Source: Phycisphaerae bacterium
GTDB taxonomy: Bacteria; Planctomycetota; Phycisphaerae; UBA1845
Length of the DNA stretch: 64,000 nucleotides
NCBI GenBank assembly: GCA_029260075.1
Contig: JAJDDY010000089.1
Location: 62,001 to 126,000 of the forward strand
Direction: 5' to 3'
A program made the position numbers and the translations under genes. Numbering within the stretch: the first letter of the stretch is position 1; every line of letters starts with the position of its first letter. Shown here in pieces: positions 18,443-27,574 of the stretch. A model generated the notes under the pieces. That model saw only the letters and a program-made list of their open reading frames with translations, made no database searches and was not told the origin of the DNA.

Positions 18443-19984
18443 GTGCCGTTTGCAGACCTTCGAAGCTTTCACGATCGCCTTGACGAACAGGGTCAACTCA
18501 AACGCGTCAGCGCGCCGGTCGACCCCATCCTGGAAATCTCCGCGATCGCCGACCGGATGAGCAAGATGCCGGCTGCGGGTACTGATCCCCCACCCGCGAC
18601 CGACCCGGTTCATGGCCGGTGTGGCGGATTTGCCCTGCTCTTCGATGACGTCAAAGGGTCGGACATCCCCGTGGCCATCAACACCTTCGGCAGCTACGCG
18701 CGAATGCGCATGGCCCTTGGCGTATCGGATTTTGAAGAGTTGGCTGCTCGCGTTACGGAACTGATCAAGCCGGAAGTGCCCGCGACGTTGATTGGCAAGA
18801 TGAAGAAGCTCCCGCAGCTCGCCAAGCTGGCCGGGTTTGGTCCGAAGGTCGTCAAGCAGGGCATGTGTCAACAAGTCGTGCGTGATGACAACGCGAGCTT
18901 GCTCGATCTACCGATCATTCAGTGCTGGCCGGACGATGGGCGACCGGGTTATGGTGGGAAGGCGGCGGACGACCTCGCGGGTACGGGTCGCTACATCACG
19001 TTCGCCGGCATCTACACAAAGAACCCCACGACTCAGGTCCGCAACGTGGGCATGTACCGCGTACAAATCTTCGACCGCAAGCTTGCCGCTATCCATTGGC
19101 ACGTACACCACGATGGGGCACGCCATTTTCGCGAGTACCAGCGTCGCGGCGAACGCATGCCGCTTGCGATCGTGTTCGGGGGCGAGCCTGTCTTGCCCTA
19201 CGCAGCCACCTGCCCCCTACCCCCTGACGTCAGCGAACTCTTGTTCGCCGGATTCCTGAACGACCGAGGCGTTTCACTCGTTCCGTGCAAGACGATTCCG
19301 ATCGAGGTGCCGGCCAACGCTGAGATTGTCATCGAAGGCTGGGTCGATCCCAAGCGAACACTCGTAGAGGGACCGTTCGGCGACCACACCGGCTTCTACT
19401 CATTGGCTGATCGATACCCCGCGTTCGAAATGACCACCATCACGCACCGCACCGATCCGATTTTGTCGGCCACGATCGTGGGCGCTCCGCCGCAGGAGGA
19501 CTACTACTTGGGCAAGGCCACGGAACGCGTCTTCCTGCCGCTGCTCAAGATGATCATTCCGGACATCATCGATTACGACCTGCCGATGTTCGGGGCCTTC
19601 CACAACGCGGTGTTCGTGAAGATTCGCAAGGAATATCCCATGCACGCGCGAAAAGTGATACACGGTATCTGGAGCGCGGGGCAGATGATGCTTTCGAAAA
19701 TGATCGTCGTGGTCGACGAGCACGTGAACGTCCACGACGAGCAAGATGTCCTGTTCCACGTCGGGGCCAACGTCGACTGGCGGCGCGATACGGTGATCGT
19801 AGACGGCCCTTGTGACATTCTTGACCACGCGACGCCGTACTACGGCACGGGCGGGAAAATAGGCATAGACGCGACCCGAAAAATCGAAGGCGAGGGTGTG
19901 GTTCGCTCTTGGCCCGATCCGCTTACAATGAGCGATGAGATCGTCCAGCGAATTCGGGATCGCTGGACGAAATACGGGTTGTAG
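18443..19984 (+). CDS. UbiD-family (prenyl-FMN) decarboxylase
   Basis: 513-aa UbiD-like enzyme from a GTG at 18443, chosen for its AGGAG site; the N-terminus then reads PFADLRSFHDRL as in the family. The catalytic region VEGPFGDHTGFYS and the prFMN/metal-site segments (TKNPTTQVRNVGMYR; HWHVHHDGARH) are intact. These enzymes reversibly decarboxylate aromatic or alpha,beta-unsaturated acids using prenylated FMN made by UbiX, which is not seen here. Ubiquinone/menaquinone biosynthesis is the default role. Because the window also carries aromatic-acid catabolism genes, a hydroxybenzoate-type decarboxylase is possible; the 20-kb separation weakens that idea. Confidence 0.88.
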   Translation: MPFADLRSFHDRLDEQGQLKRVSAPVDPILEISAIADRMSKMPAAGTDPPPATDPVHGRCGGFALLFDDVKGSDIPVAINTFGSYARMRMALGVSDFEELAARVTELIKPEVPATLIGKMKKLPQLAKLAGFGPKVVKQGMCQQVVRDDNASLLDLPIIQCWPDDGRPGYGGKAADDLAGTGRYITFAGIYTKNPTTQVRNVGMYRVQIFDRKLAAIHWHVHHDGARHFREYQRRGERMPLAIVFGGEPVLPYAATCPLPPDVSELLFAGFLNDRGVSLVPCKTIPIEVPANAEIVIEGWVDPKRTLVEGPFGDHTGFYSLADRYPAFEMTTITHRTDPILSATIVGAPPQEDYYLGKATERVFLPLLKMIIPDIIDYDLPMFGAFHNAVFVKIRKEYPMHARKVIHGIWSAGQMMLSKMIVVVDEHVNVHDEQDVLFHVGANVDWRRDTVIVDGPCDILDHATPYYGTGGKIGIDATRKIEGEGVVRSWPDPLTMSDEIVQRIRDRWTKYGL

Positions 19985-20000
19985 TCACGGGAACGATTCG

Positions 20001-20576
20001 GTGGATCGAACGACGAACACGGGCTGTGTGACACGGTGGATGGCGGGCGGCGTAGCGTGCGCACTGTCCGTCGTACCGCTGACAAGCTGTCGTCCGGATC
20101 CCCCATCCGCCAGCGCCACAGCCGAGATCGATAGCGAGCCGGAACCGACGCCGCCCACGATTGATTTTCCAACGGACCTGTACACACCCGACGATGCCGT
20201 CAACGCAACGGTCGACGCCTTGTTGTCAGCGCTGGCTGCTCGCGACTACGCACGGGTTCGCGCGCTGTGGACGTTGACGGAGGACCCGCCGAAGACGAAC
20301 GATCTGTCGAATCAGTGGAGCGGTCCGTCTTCGATTTCACTTCTGGCGTTGCAGCCGGTACGAACACTTCGCAGCGAACATGCCGGCGTTGAGGACGCCG
20401 AACCGGGCTACGTCCTGATGCTCGAAGCGGAGCGAGAAGCAGAATCCGGGGAAACGTTAGAGAACGACAACAACCAAGCCATACTGCTCCTCGTGTTCGA
20501 GTCGGATCAGTGGCGACTGTCGCGCACTCCAAAGGTTATTCGGCAGTGGCTACTGAAATCCGTGGCGGGCGGTTGA
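20001..20576 (+). CDS. Putative lipoprotein of unknown function
   Basis: About 191 aa if started at the GTG at 20001 (GGGAA seven bases upstream); a GTG at 20028 and an ATG at 20040 are alternatives. A short hydrophobic segment ending PLTSC suggests a lipoprotein, followed by a Pro/Glu-rich linker (EPEPTPPTIDFP) and a compact domain (about 75-185) resembling small NTF2/SnoaL-like folds (AVNATVDALLSALAARDYAR), although that is only an impression. It begins 16 bp after the UbiD gene and may be cotranscribed with it; its end is close to the convergent kinase gene. Confidence 0.6.
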   Translation: MDRTTNTGCVTRWMAGGVACALSVVPLTSCRPDPPSASATAEIDSEPEPTPPTIDFPTDLYTPDDAVNATVDALLSALAARDYARVRALWTLTEDPPKTNDLSNQWSGPSSISLLALQPVRTLRSEHAGVEDAEPGYVLMLEAEREAESGETLENDNNQAILLLVFESDQWRLSRTPKVIRQWLLKSVAGG

Positions 20577-20581
20577 TAGAC

Positions 20582-23299
20582 TCACTTCTTGCCGTTGGGA
20601 ACTTTGGATTCGAGTTCGCTGAACCAGTTGAATACAAATTGCAAGTGCGACAGTTTGCCTTGTTGACTTTGACGGTCGTCCGTGACCACGACAAAACGCT
20701 TCCCGTCAGGGGAGATGTCATAGTTTCTAGCGCCGTTGTCGTAGCCAAAGGGGGCATCCACCAATAGGGTTGGCCGGCCGGGTATGGGCGCCCCCGACGA
20801 GTGATCGATGGAGACGATCATGATTTTTTTTCCGTCGCGGTAGAACAGTTCTTTGCCGTCCGGTGACCACAGGGCGTTTCGACCGCCGTTGCTGGAAATC
20901 TGCCATTTCCCCGGCGCTTGTGGAAAAGGCCTCAGGTAGATCTCGTCGCGCCCGGATTCGTTAGAGTTGTAAGCCACCCATGCTCCGTCGGGCGACATCA
21001 CTGCGTGGTTTTCGCGAAACGGGGTCACGAGAAACGGCTCTGGTTTGACACCCTCCGTCATAGACATGGACCACAGATCCGCCTTGGTTTCGCTGTTCCA
21101 TTCAAAATAGATTAGCGTTTTCCCATCGGGAGTAAAAGCGAGAGGTATTTGCACGTTGTCGCTTTTCTGCAACCGTTCGACTTCACCCGAACCATCCGCC
21201 CGCCGAACATACATTTGTGGACTAAACCCGTCGCGCTGTGACAGGAAGGCGATTCTTTGGCCATCTGGAGACCAGACTGGTTGGGCATCGGTGGCATCCG
21301 AGAACGTCAAACGCCCCATGATCTTACGCCCTATGTCGTAAAGCCAGATGTCCTCCAACGTCGAATCCTTCCGCAACACCTGTAACGCCAACTGCTTTCC
21401 GTCTGGCGAGAACCTTGGGGCACCATAAGTTTCCCAATCGGAAAGTAATGGTGTCACTGTCCCGTCCCTGGCGATAAGAACGACCGAGTTTGCAGCTATC
21501 AGCGTGCGGCGCGAGTAGGCCATCGTGCCGTTGTCGGCAAAAGCGAACAGTGCGCCGCCGGTTCGGGGATCAAAGCCGACGCTTTCGATGATGGGTGCTG
21601 GAGTTGCCAGAAGTTCCCAAGTTTCGGCGTCTACCCGCACGGCGTACGCCGTGCCTTCCCGAACGAAAACGAGGAACCCGCCCGGTACGAGCTGTGGATA
21701 CGAACCGCCTTTGTGCAAGACCGTGCGCTGCATCGTGTCGAGCGCCAATACTTCGATTGTTGAACTGTTAAAACTATCCGTCGGGGACTGCGATGTGAAT
21801 AAAATATGTTGACCGTCCGGAGTGAAGCGTGGCCAGCGATGAGAACGCTCCGTACCCTTTACGCGCTGCGTTAGTTCTTCACGGGCACCGCCTGCCGATT
21901 GGACGCGAAACAATCCGGTTTCGGTACTCGGTGTGAATACGATGGTCCCGTCGATGCCCCATGTTCCGCCGCGTTGATCATTGTCCACCGCACACAGCGT
22001 AATGGGTGTTCCGCCGGATACGGATATTTTCTTGAGGTGTCGATCCGTGAAAAACGCGACCCATTGTCCGTCGGGTGAGAAGAAGGGATTCTCGGCACCA
22101 ATGGTACCGGACAGTTCGGTGGGCTCCATCCGGTCCAGTCGGCGTAGCAACAACTTGCGCTCTTGCGGCAGACCGGCGACATAGGCGATCCGAGATCCGT
22201 CCGGAGAAAAGGCATACTGCGCTCCCGCGCCCAGGAACAACGGCCGATCGGGACTCAATTCTACGCTCACTTGGATCGGGGTTCGCGCTTCGGGTTCTAT
22301 TGTGTTCGGGAAGATCCAAGCCGAAGCGACGAACACGCAAGCGAATAGGGCGCACAATACCCACGGTAACACTTGGCGTAGTCCAGATGGCTGAGACGCG
22401 GCGTCATATCCGGTAAGCGCGAGCCCGCTCGCTTCTCCAGTCAACACACCATTGAGCACGACCCAAGCCTCACCGATGTCCCGCAGGCGTTCCCTCCGGT
22501 CCTTCCGAAAGCATCGCTGGACCAGCGCCGTCACCACCGGTGGCGTACTGGCCGGAAGACTGTCCCAGTCCGGGTCGCGTTCAAGGATTTTGGCAATCAG
22601 GTCGGTGGCGGTCTCACCTTCGAAGGGTCTTCGACCACCGAGGCATTCGTACAAGACGCAACCGAAGCTCCAAATATCGGTGCGCTTGTCGAGCGGTTTC
22701 CCGCGAGCCTGCTCGGGGCTCATGTACGCGGCGGTTCCGAGGATTGTTCCCACGCGCGTGAAGTCTGCGGTGATCGTCGGCGAATTGGCGATTTCGGCCT
22801 GAGAGCGATCGTCGGCTGGTCCCATGGCCTTCGCCAGGCCAAAGTCGAGCACCTTCACGATTCCTTCCGGCGTAATGATGACATTGGCCGGTTTGAGGTC
22901 TCGATGAATCACGCCGCGTTCGTGCGCAGCCTCCAACGCTTCGGACATCTGCTTGCCGACGGACTGTGCTTCCTCGACCGGCATCGAGCCGGCTTTCAGA
23001 CGTCCGCTTAGCGTGTCTCCCTCGACGAGTTCCATGACCAGGAAGTTTTTCTCGTCGGCCACCTCAAACCCGTAGATCGCCGCGATGTTGGGATGGTTAA
23101 GCGACGCGAGCACCTTGGCTTCGCGCTGGAAACGGGCCACACGCTCCGGGTCACGCGTCATGGTGTCGGGGAGCACCTTGATCGCAACGCGTCGATCCAA
23201 CTTGGAATCATTCGCAAGGTAGACCTCACCCATGCCGCCCGCGCCGAGGGGGGAGAGAATGTCGTAGGGACCAAGTTTCGTACCGGTGGCGAGGGTCAT
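20582..23299 (-). CDS. Transmembrane Ser/Thr protein kinase with PD40/TolB sensor domain (paralogue 1)
   Basis: 905 aa from the ATG at 23299, with a perfect GGAGGAA site. The Hanks-type kinase domain (about 10-275) has LGAGGMGEVYLANDSKL with the lysine in VAIKVL, IHRDLKPANVI, DFG, and MSPEQARGKPLDKRTDIWSF. One transmembrane helix (VLPWVLCALFACVFVASAW) follows at about 310. The C-terminal 570 residues are a series of PD40 beta-propeller repeats (FSPDGSRIAYV, WSPDGQRIAFL, SPDGAWVAYNS, WSPDGKELFY), probably outside the membrane. ATGA overlap with the upstream paralogue shows cotranscription. The substrate and stimulus are unknown. Confidence 0.92.
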   Translation of the reverse strand: MTLATGTKLGPYDILSPLGAGGMGEVYLANDSKLDRRVAIKVLPDTMTRDPERVARFQREAKVLASLNHPNIAAIYGFEVADEKNFLVMELVEGDTLSGRLKAGSMPVEEAQSVGKQMSEALEAAHERGVIHRDLKPANVIITPEGIVKVLDFGLAKAMGPADDRSQAEIANSPTITADFTRVGTILGTAAYMSPEQARGKPLDKRTDIWSFGCVLYECLGGRRPFEGETATDLIAKILERDPDWDSLPASTPPVVTALVQRCFRKDRRERLRDIGEAWVVLNGVLTGEASGLALTGYDAASQPSGLRQVLPWVLCALFACVFVASAWIFPNTIEPEARTPIQVSVELSPDRPLFLGAGAQYAFSPDGSRIAYVAGLPQERKLLLRRLDRMEPTELSGTIGAENPFFSPDGQWVAFFTDRHLKKISVSGGTPITLCAVDNDQRGGTWGIDGTIVFTPSTETGLFRVQSAGGAREELTQRVKGTERSHRWPRFTPDGQHILFTSQSPTDSFNSSTIEVLALDTMQRTVLHKGGSYPQLVPGGFLVFVREGTAYAVRVDAETWELLATPAPIIESVGFDPRTGGALFAFADNGTMAYSRRTLIAANSVVLIARDGTVTPLLSDWETYGAPRFSPDGKQLALQVLRKDSTLEDIWLYDIGRKIMGRLTFSDATDAQPVWSPDGQRIAFLSQRDGFSPQMYVRRADGSGEVERLQKSDNVQIPLAFTPDGKTLIYFEWNSETKADLWSMSMTEGVKPEPFLVTPFRENHAVMSPDGAWVAYNSNESGRDEIYLRPFPQAPGKWQISSNGGRNALWSPDGKELFYRDGKKIMIVSIDHSSGAPIPGRPTLLVDAPFGYDNGARNYDISPDGKRFVVVTDDRQSQQGKLSHLQFVFNWFSELESKVPNGKK

Positions 23300-25998
23300 C
23301 GATTCCTCCGATCGGACAACCAGTTGACGACGACGTGGATGGGTGACGCGTTCAGGTCCGACGTAGGTACGGTAACGAGAAAACGCTGGCCATCCGACGC
23401 GACGTCGTACCGCCAAGTGTCTCCGATCCTGCGAGCCTCGAACAACTTCTTCGTGGTGCCGATCGTGAATCTCGATTCTTCGAATGAAACTTCGGTAACG
23501 TTCAGCCAATCCTCGGGGTCGACGAAGTAAAGTTCCGTACCGTCCGATCGCCATCGCGGTTCCGTTCCGCCGCGCGTGGAGACTTGCCATTCACCGTCGC
23601 GATCTGGGAAGGTTGCAACATAGACTTCGTTTCGACCGGAGACATCCGACACGAACGCGACGAACTTCCCGTCGGGCGAAAACTGCCCAAAAAACTCTCT
23701 CGCGGGCGAGACCGCGAAAGGATCGGGTTTCTTATCGTCGCCGAGCGTGAGAACGAGAATATCCACGCCGGTCTCGACGGACTCAGGCTCGAACAGGAGG
23801 AGTTTTCCATCCGGAGAAAAGCTACGTGGTTGGGCAAAGCCGCCGGGCCCCTTCAGCAGCATCTCGGCGACTCCCGTAACGAGTGCGGGCTTGCGAATCA
23901 GATCGCTGACACGTCCGGACAGACTTCCATAGACGACATGCGTGCCTTCCGGGGACCATACGGCACCGTACGAGCCCGCTGATCTTCCGTCCACGTGCCC
24001 GAAGGTGAAGCGGACCTGCATGTCACGAGCAAGGTCGCGTATCCATACATCCTCGTTGCCTGTATCCATGTCCTGGATCGAAAAGAGAACCTTGGTGCCA
24101 TCCGGTGAGAGTTGCGCCCCGGATAGGTTTTGGTAGTATTCCGGATCGCCGACCAAGTCTACTTGCTCCCCGCGTCGGTCGATCCACGTTAGCTGCCCGA
24201 GCGACAAAGCCTCCCCAGTCTGGTATGCGATCGTTCCGTTTTGCGACGCGGAAAAGATCGCAAGACTGTATCGCTCATCAACAAGTAGATCGCCTGCGAT
24301 GGGAAAAGGATCACCGACAATAGCGAGTCGGTTCGTGTCGAACTGGACTGCCATTAGGGTATGTTGCCGAGAGAACAGAATGTGTCCCAAGGCGTAGGTT
24401 ACCGAGGAGGCGGCACTCAGAATCGTGCGTCGTTCGGTGGAATCGAGAGACGCAAGAACGATGGCGGGTCCGGTCCCAGACCCGGTGCCGGAACGGCGTG
24501 CCAGATACAGAAAACTTCGCCCGTCCGGCAGGAAGCAGGGGTACCGATGCGTGCTTTCTTCACCGGCGTCATCGAGTCTCGTGGCCATCGCCACCGGACC
24601 TCCCGATGCCGACACACGCGACAACCCGACATTCCAGTTCGGCGCGAAGAGGATGGTGCCCTCCTGATTCCAAGTTCCCCCGCGAGATTCGGGCGCATCG
24701 GCCAGCGAAAAGGTTGGGCCGCCATCGGCGTCGATGGTCAGTAGTTTCTTGTCCGCGAAGAAACCGAGCTTGCGTCCGTCGGGAGACCAAAACAATCGTT
24801 CGGCGTCCTCGGTTCCGGCTAGTGGTGCCGCGTCAAACTTGTCCAAGGATCTGACCCAAATACGCTGCCGATCCTCTCCGGCTCTCGCCACGAATGCCAT
24901 CCGCGTCCCGTCCGGCGATAGCACCACGGGACCGGCGTGCGCACCAATTGAGACCAGCGTGGTACCTTCCGGCGGAAGTACGTTCATGCGGTAGGTCCGT
25001 GCGTCCTCATCCGTCGTACGCAAGTTCCACACACCCAGCGTGACGGAAAGAACGAGTCCGACGACGACCAGACCCCACGCGATTCTCTCTGTACCACGCC
25101 GAGTCGATGCAACCACGGCTGGCACACCGAGTTGCGATCCGCCCTCGGCGATCCATTGCAGTTGAAGCTTCACGTCGTGCGCGGTTCGGATGCGGTCTTC
25201 CGGGTCCTTCGCGAGGCAAGTCCGAACAAGATATTCGAGCGAGGGAGGCGTCATCGGCTGAATCTCCGAAATCGCCCGCGGTTGCGACGACATGATGGAC
25301 GCGATCAAGCTCGCCCGACTGCTGCCCTCGAACGCTCGCTGGCCGGTGGCCATTTCATATAGCACGGCGCCAAACGCGAAAATGTCGGTTGGCTGATCCG
25401 CCTCCTTGCCTTCGAGTTGCTCGGGGGCCATGTACTGGAACGTGCCAACGATGGTCCCCTTGCCGGTCAGCGGCTCCGTGACAGTCACAGCGTTGGGAGT
25501 CGTGGAGAGTCCGGATTGCCCCGGCGTGGCCTTAGCCAGTCCGAAATCGAGGAGCTTGGCTCCGGACTTGGTCAGCATGATGTTACCCGGCTTCAGGTCG
25601 CGATGAACGATGCCCGCCCGGTGTGCCTTGTCCAAGGCGGAGGCGATTTCGATGCCGTATTGGAGCACCTCCTCGATCGCCAGGCGGCGCTTGCTCAGAC
25701 GTTGCGCGAGCGTATCTCCCTCGAGATACTCCATCACCAGGAAATCGATGCCGTCTTCATTGCCAATGTCATGTAGCGTGCAGATGTTGGGATGCGAAAG
25801 CTGCGAAATCGTCTTGGCTTCACGCTCGAATCGTTGCTTGAATTCGCTGTTGGCGGTCAGGTGTGATGGCAAGACCTTAATCGCAACGTCGCGGTCCAGC
25901 CGCGTATCCTTGGCAAGGTAGACCTCACCCATGCCGCCCGCCCCAAGGGGCGAGAGAATTTCGTAGGGACCGAGTTTGGTTCCCGCTTTCAAACTCAT
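23296..25998 (-). CDS. Transmembrane Ser/Thr protein kinase with PD40/TolB sensor domain (paralogue 2)
   Basis: 900 aa from the ATG at 25998 (MSLKAGTKLGPYEILSP). Kinase motifs are intact: LGAGGMGEVYLAKDTRLD, VHRDLKPGNIMLTKSG, DFGLAK and MAPEQLEGKEADQPTDI. A membrane helix near 310 (IAWGLVVVGLVLSVTLGVW) separates the cytoplasmic kinase from an extended PD40 propeller region. The C-terminus (VVVNWLSDRRNR) matches the end of paralogue 1 and a gene remnant at 56.4 kb. The N-terminal 40 residues are nearly identical in wording to paralogue 1, so the pair probably arose by tandem duplication. Confidence 0.92.
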   Translation of the reverse strand: MSLKAGTKLGPYEILSPLGAGGMGEVYLAKDTRLDRDVAIKVLPSHLTANSEFKQRFEREAKTISQLSHPNICTLHDIGNEDGIDFLVMEYLEGDTLAQRLSKRRLAIEEVLQYGIEIASALDKAHRAGIVHRDLKPGNIMLTKSGAKLLDFGLAKATPGQSGLSTTPNAVTVTEPLTGKGTIVGTFQYMAPEQLEGKEADQPTDIFAFGAVLYEMATGQRAFEGSSRASLIASIMSSQPRAISEIQPMTPPSLEYLVRTCLAKDPEDRIRTAHDVKLQLQWIAEGGSQLGVPAVVASTRRGTERIAWGLVVVGLVLSVTLGVWNLRTTDEDARTYRMNVLPPEGTTLVSIGAHAGPVVLSPDGTRMAFVARAGEDRQRIWVRSLDKFDAAPLAGTEDAERLFWSPDGRKLGFFADKKLLTIDADGGPTFSLADAPESRGGTWNQEGTILFAPNWNVGLSRVSASGGPVAMATRLDDAGEESTHRYPCFLPDGRSFLYLARRSGTGSGTGPAIVLASLDSTERRTILSAASSVTYALGHILFSRQHTLMAVQFDTNRLAIVGDPFPIAGDLLVDERYSLAIFSASQNGTIAYQTGEALSLGQLTWIDRRGEQVDLVGDPEYYQNLSGAQLSPDGTKVLFSIQDMDTGNEDVWIRDLARDMQVRFTFGHVDGRSAGSYGAVWSPEGTHVVYGSLSGRVSDLIRKPALVTGVAEMLLKGPGGFAQPRSFSPDGKLLLFEPESVETGVDILVLTLGDDKKPDPFAVSPAREFFGQFSPDGKFVAFVSDVSGRNEVYVATFPDRDGEWQVSTRGGTEPRWRSDGTELYFVDPEDWLNVTEVSFEESRFTIGTTKKLFEARRIGDTWRYDVASDGQRFLVTVPTSDLNASPIHVVVNWLSDRRNR

Positions 25999-26160
25999 GA
26001 TTTGTCGATGCTCTGATCCATTGGCCGAACAGGGTCTATTATGTCGCAATATGCCGGCGCGACAAACTGTCACGATCGGAATTGTCGGCGACGCCGAGAT
26101 TCCTGTGCGGTGTCGGCCGCGCACGGTCCTTGCGAATCGAATGCTTGCGGGGTTGTGGGG

Positions 26161-26577
26161 TTAGCCGATGGGAATGAATACGATCCGGTTGGACGGGGGG
26201 CTGGTGCCGTTGTCGCTCGTGGCCGTACACGTAAACTCGAACTCGGTGCCAAGGTCGGACGTGTCCACGACGAACGTCGCCCGCCCTCGGACCGTATCGA
26301 CGATCAGCCGGGCGGCGTTGGATTGGAAAGCGAACGATACGTCAGAAGGATCGCCGTCGACGACCGCGCACGCCAAGATGACTTGCTCATTCACTTGCGG
26401 GACGGAATTCGATATGTCGAGTCCTACGGTTAGATCGCTCGTCGGCGAACCGTCGCCCCGGTCGAGCGGGCTCGTCGGATCTGCCAAGCCACCGGTTTCG
26501 TCCGGCACTACAGTCCCAAGGTCCACACACCCACCGACAGCCAATAACGCAACGACAATGATCAGGCGTGGCCACAT
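26161..26577 (-). CDS. Putative secreted lipoprotein, unknown function
   Basis: 138-aa protein with a clear lipobox signal (MWPRLIIVVALLAVGGC). After a Gly/Asp-rich linker of about 35 residues comes a single domain of about 85 residues with alternating hydrophobics (VILACAVVDGDPSDVSFAF; RATFVVDTSDLGTEFEFTC), reminiscent of an immunoglobulin- or PKD-like beta-sandwich; it has two cysteines that could pair. No family can be named with certainty. It lies upstream of the kinases on the same strand with a 160-bp gap. Confidence 0.6.
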   Translation of the reverse strand: MWPRLIIVVALLAVGGCVDLGTVVPDETGGLADPTSPLDRGDGSPTSDLTVGLDISNSVPQVNEQVILACAVVDGDPSDVSFAFQSNAARLIVDTVRGRATFVVDTSDLGTEFEFTCTATSDNGTSPPSNRIVFIPIG

Positions 26578-27574
26578 GGTTTCTGCTCCGATGCTCTGGA
26601 CAACGATCGCGAGCCTTCGACCATTATATCCGAATCGGCCGGCGAAGTGTCACGCCCACGAATGAGATCGAAGACATTTTTCGTGCCGACCAGCTTCAAC
26701 TCGCACCGGCGATCAGCAGTAAATTGGCTGCGGGTTGGTCTATCGGACTTGATCGGGTTGTGGCCGTCCATGACCCGCGATTACGACGTAGGCACGAGGT
26801 CTGCGCCGCGCGTTCACGGCGACTTTGCGTCGTAGTGTTAGATGCGTGATTGACATTGGTTCCATCCGGGAAATCGAACGATGGAGCGCGGAGCGGAGTT
26901 TGGATGCAGCGCCGGCGCTGGACCACACACCGAGGGCGCCGCCCGTGTCGAAGCACGCCGCACGGACGGAACACGCCGCGTCGCGGTTTCGCTGCCGCCG
27001 AGAGGCGACGTGCAAAGATGATTGCACAGAAGGCAAGCAACCGTGCCGGGTACTGGCCCACTTGGGCTGGCCGGCATGGTTGTCGGGTCTGTGGGCCGAT
27101 CTCCAACGCGTCAAAAATTGGTCAAACCTGCCGACTCCCAATCGGTCTCGTGTGACGCGAAGGGTGGGGAACTGCTGGTCTTCTCATGAGCCAGCCGCCC
27201 CCACCCTTCGCCTACGGCGAAGAATGGGGCACCCGCCGCCTCGCGCCAGCGGGTTGGTTCGCAGTCCGACACACCTACCGAAGACGGCGGACACCGAACT
27301 TCGGCGTTCCTGCTTGACAGCAAGCTGTACGAATTTGTGCTCGCGCCGATGGCCTCCTTGCCGCAATTAAGGCCGTTATCGGAACCGTTTCGCCTTCGCC
27401 ATGCCGAATTCTATCACGTACACGGCGGGATTTTGAGGAAGAAACTAGAGCATTCCAGCATCTAATACTATGATCGGTGCCGGGGCGCCGCTAAAGAACT
27501 GTCTTCGGTGGCACCCGCACCACGAGCAAGGCTCGCCGTTGGCCGACGGCGTCGACAGCTCGGGAGGTAACATC
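26578..27574. other. Gene-poor kilobase with an inverted repeat
   Basis: No coding region here is convincing; the longest open frame (26825-27370, plus strand) is Arg-rich and lacks any ribosome site or domain. A 13-bp inverted repeat (GCGAAGGGTGGGG at 27157-27169 and its complement at 27199-27211) forms a hairpin and looks like a dispersed-repeat remnant. The promoter for the Gly-rich protein must lie near the right edge; GGGAGGTAA at 27562 is its ribosome site. Confidence 0.5.

Noticed and set aside
26825-27370. 181-aa Arg-rich frame in the gene-poor kilobase
   Set aside because: No ribosome site, no domain, composition typical of non-coding GC-rich DNA.
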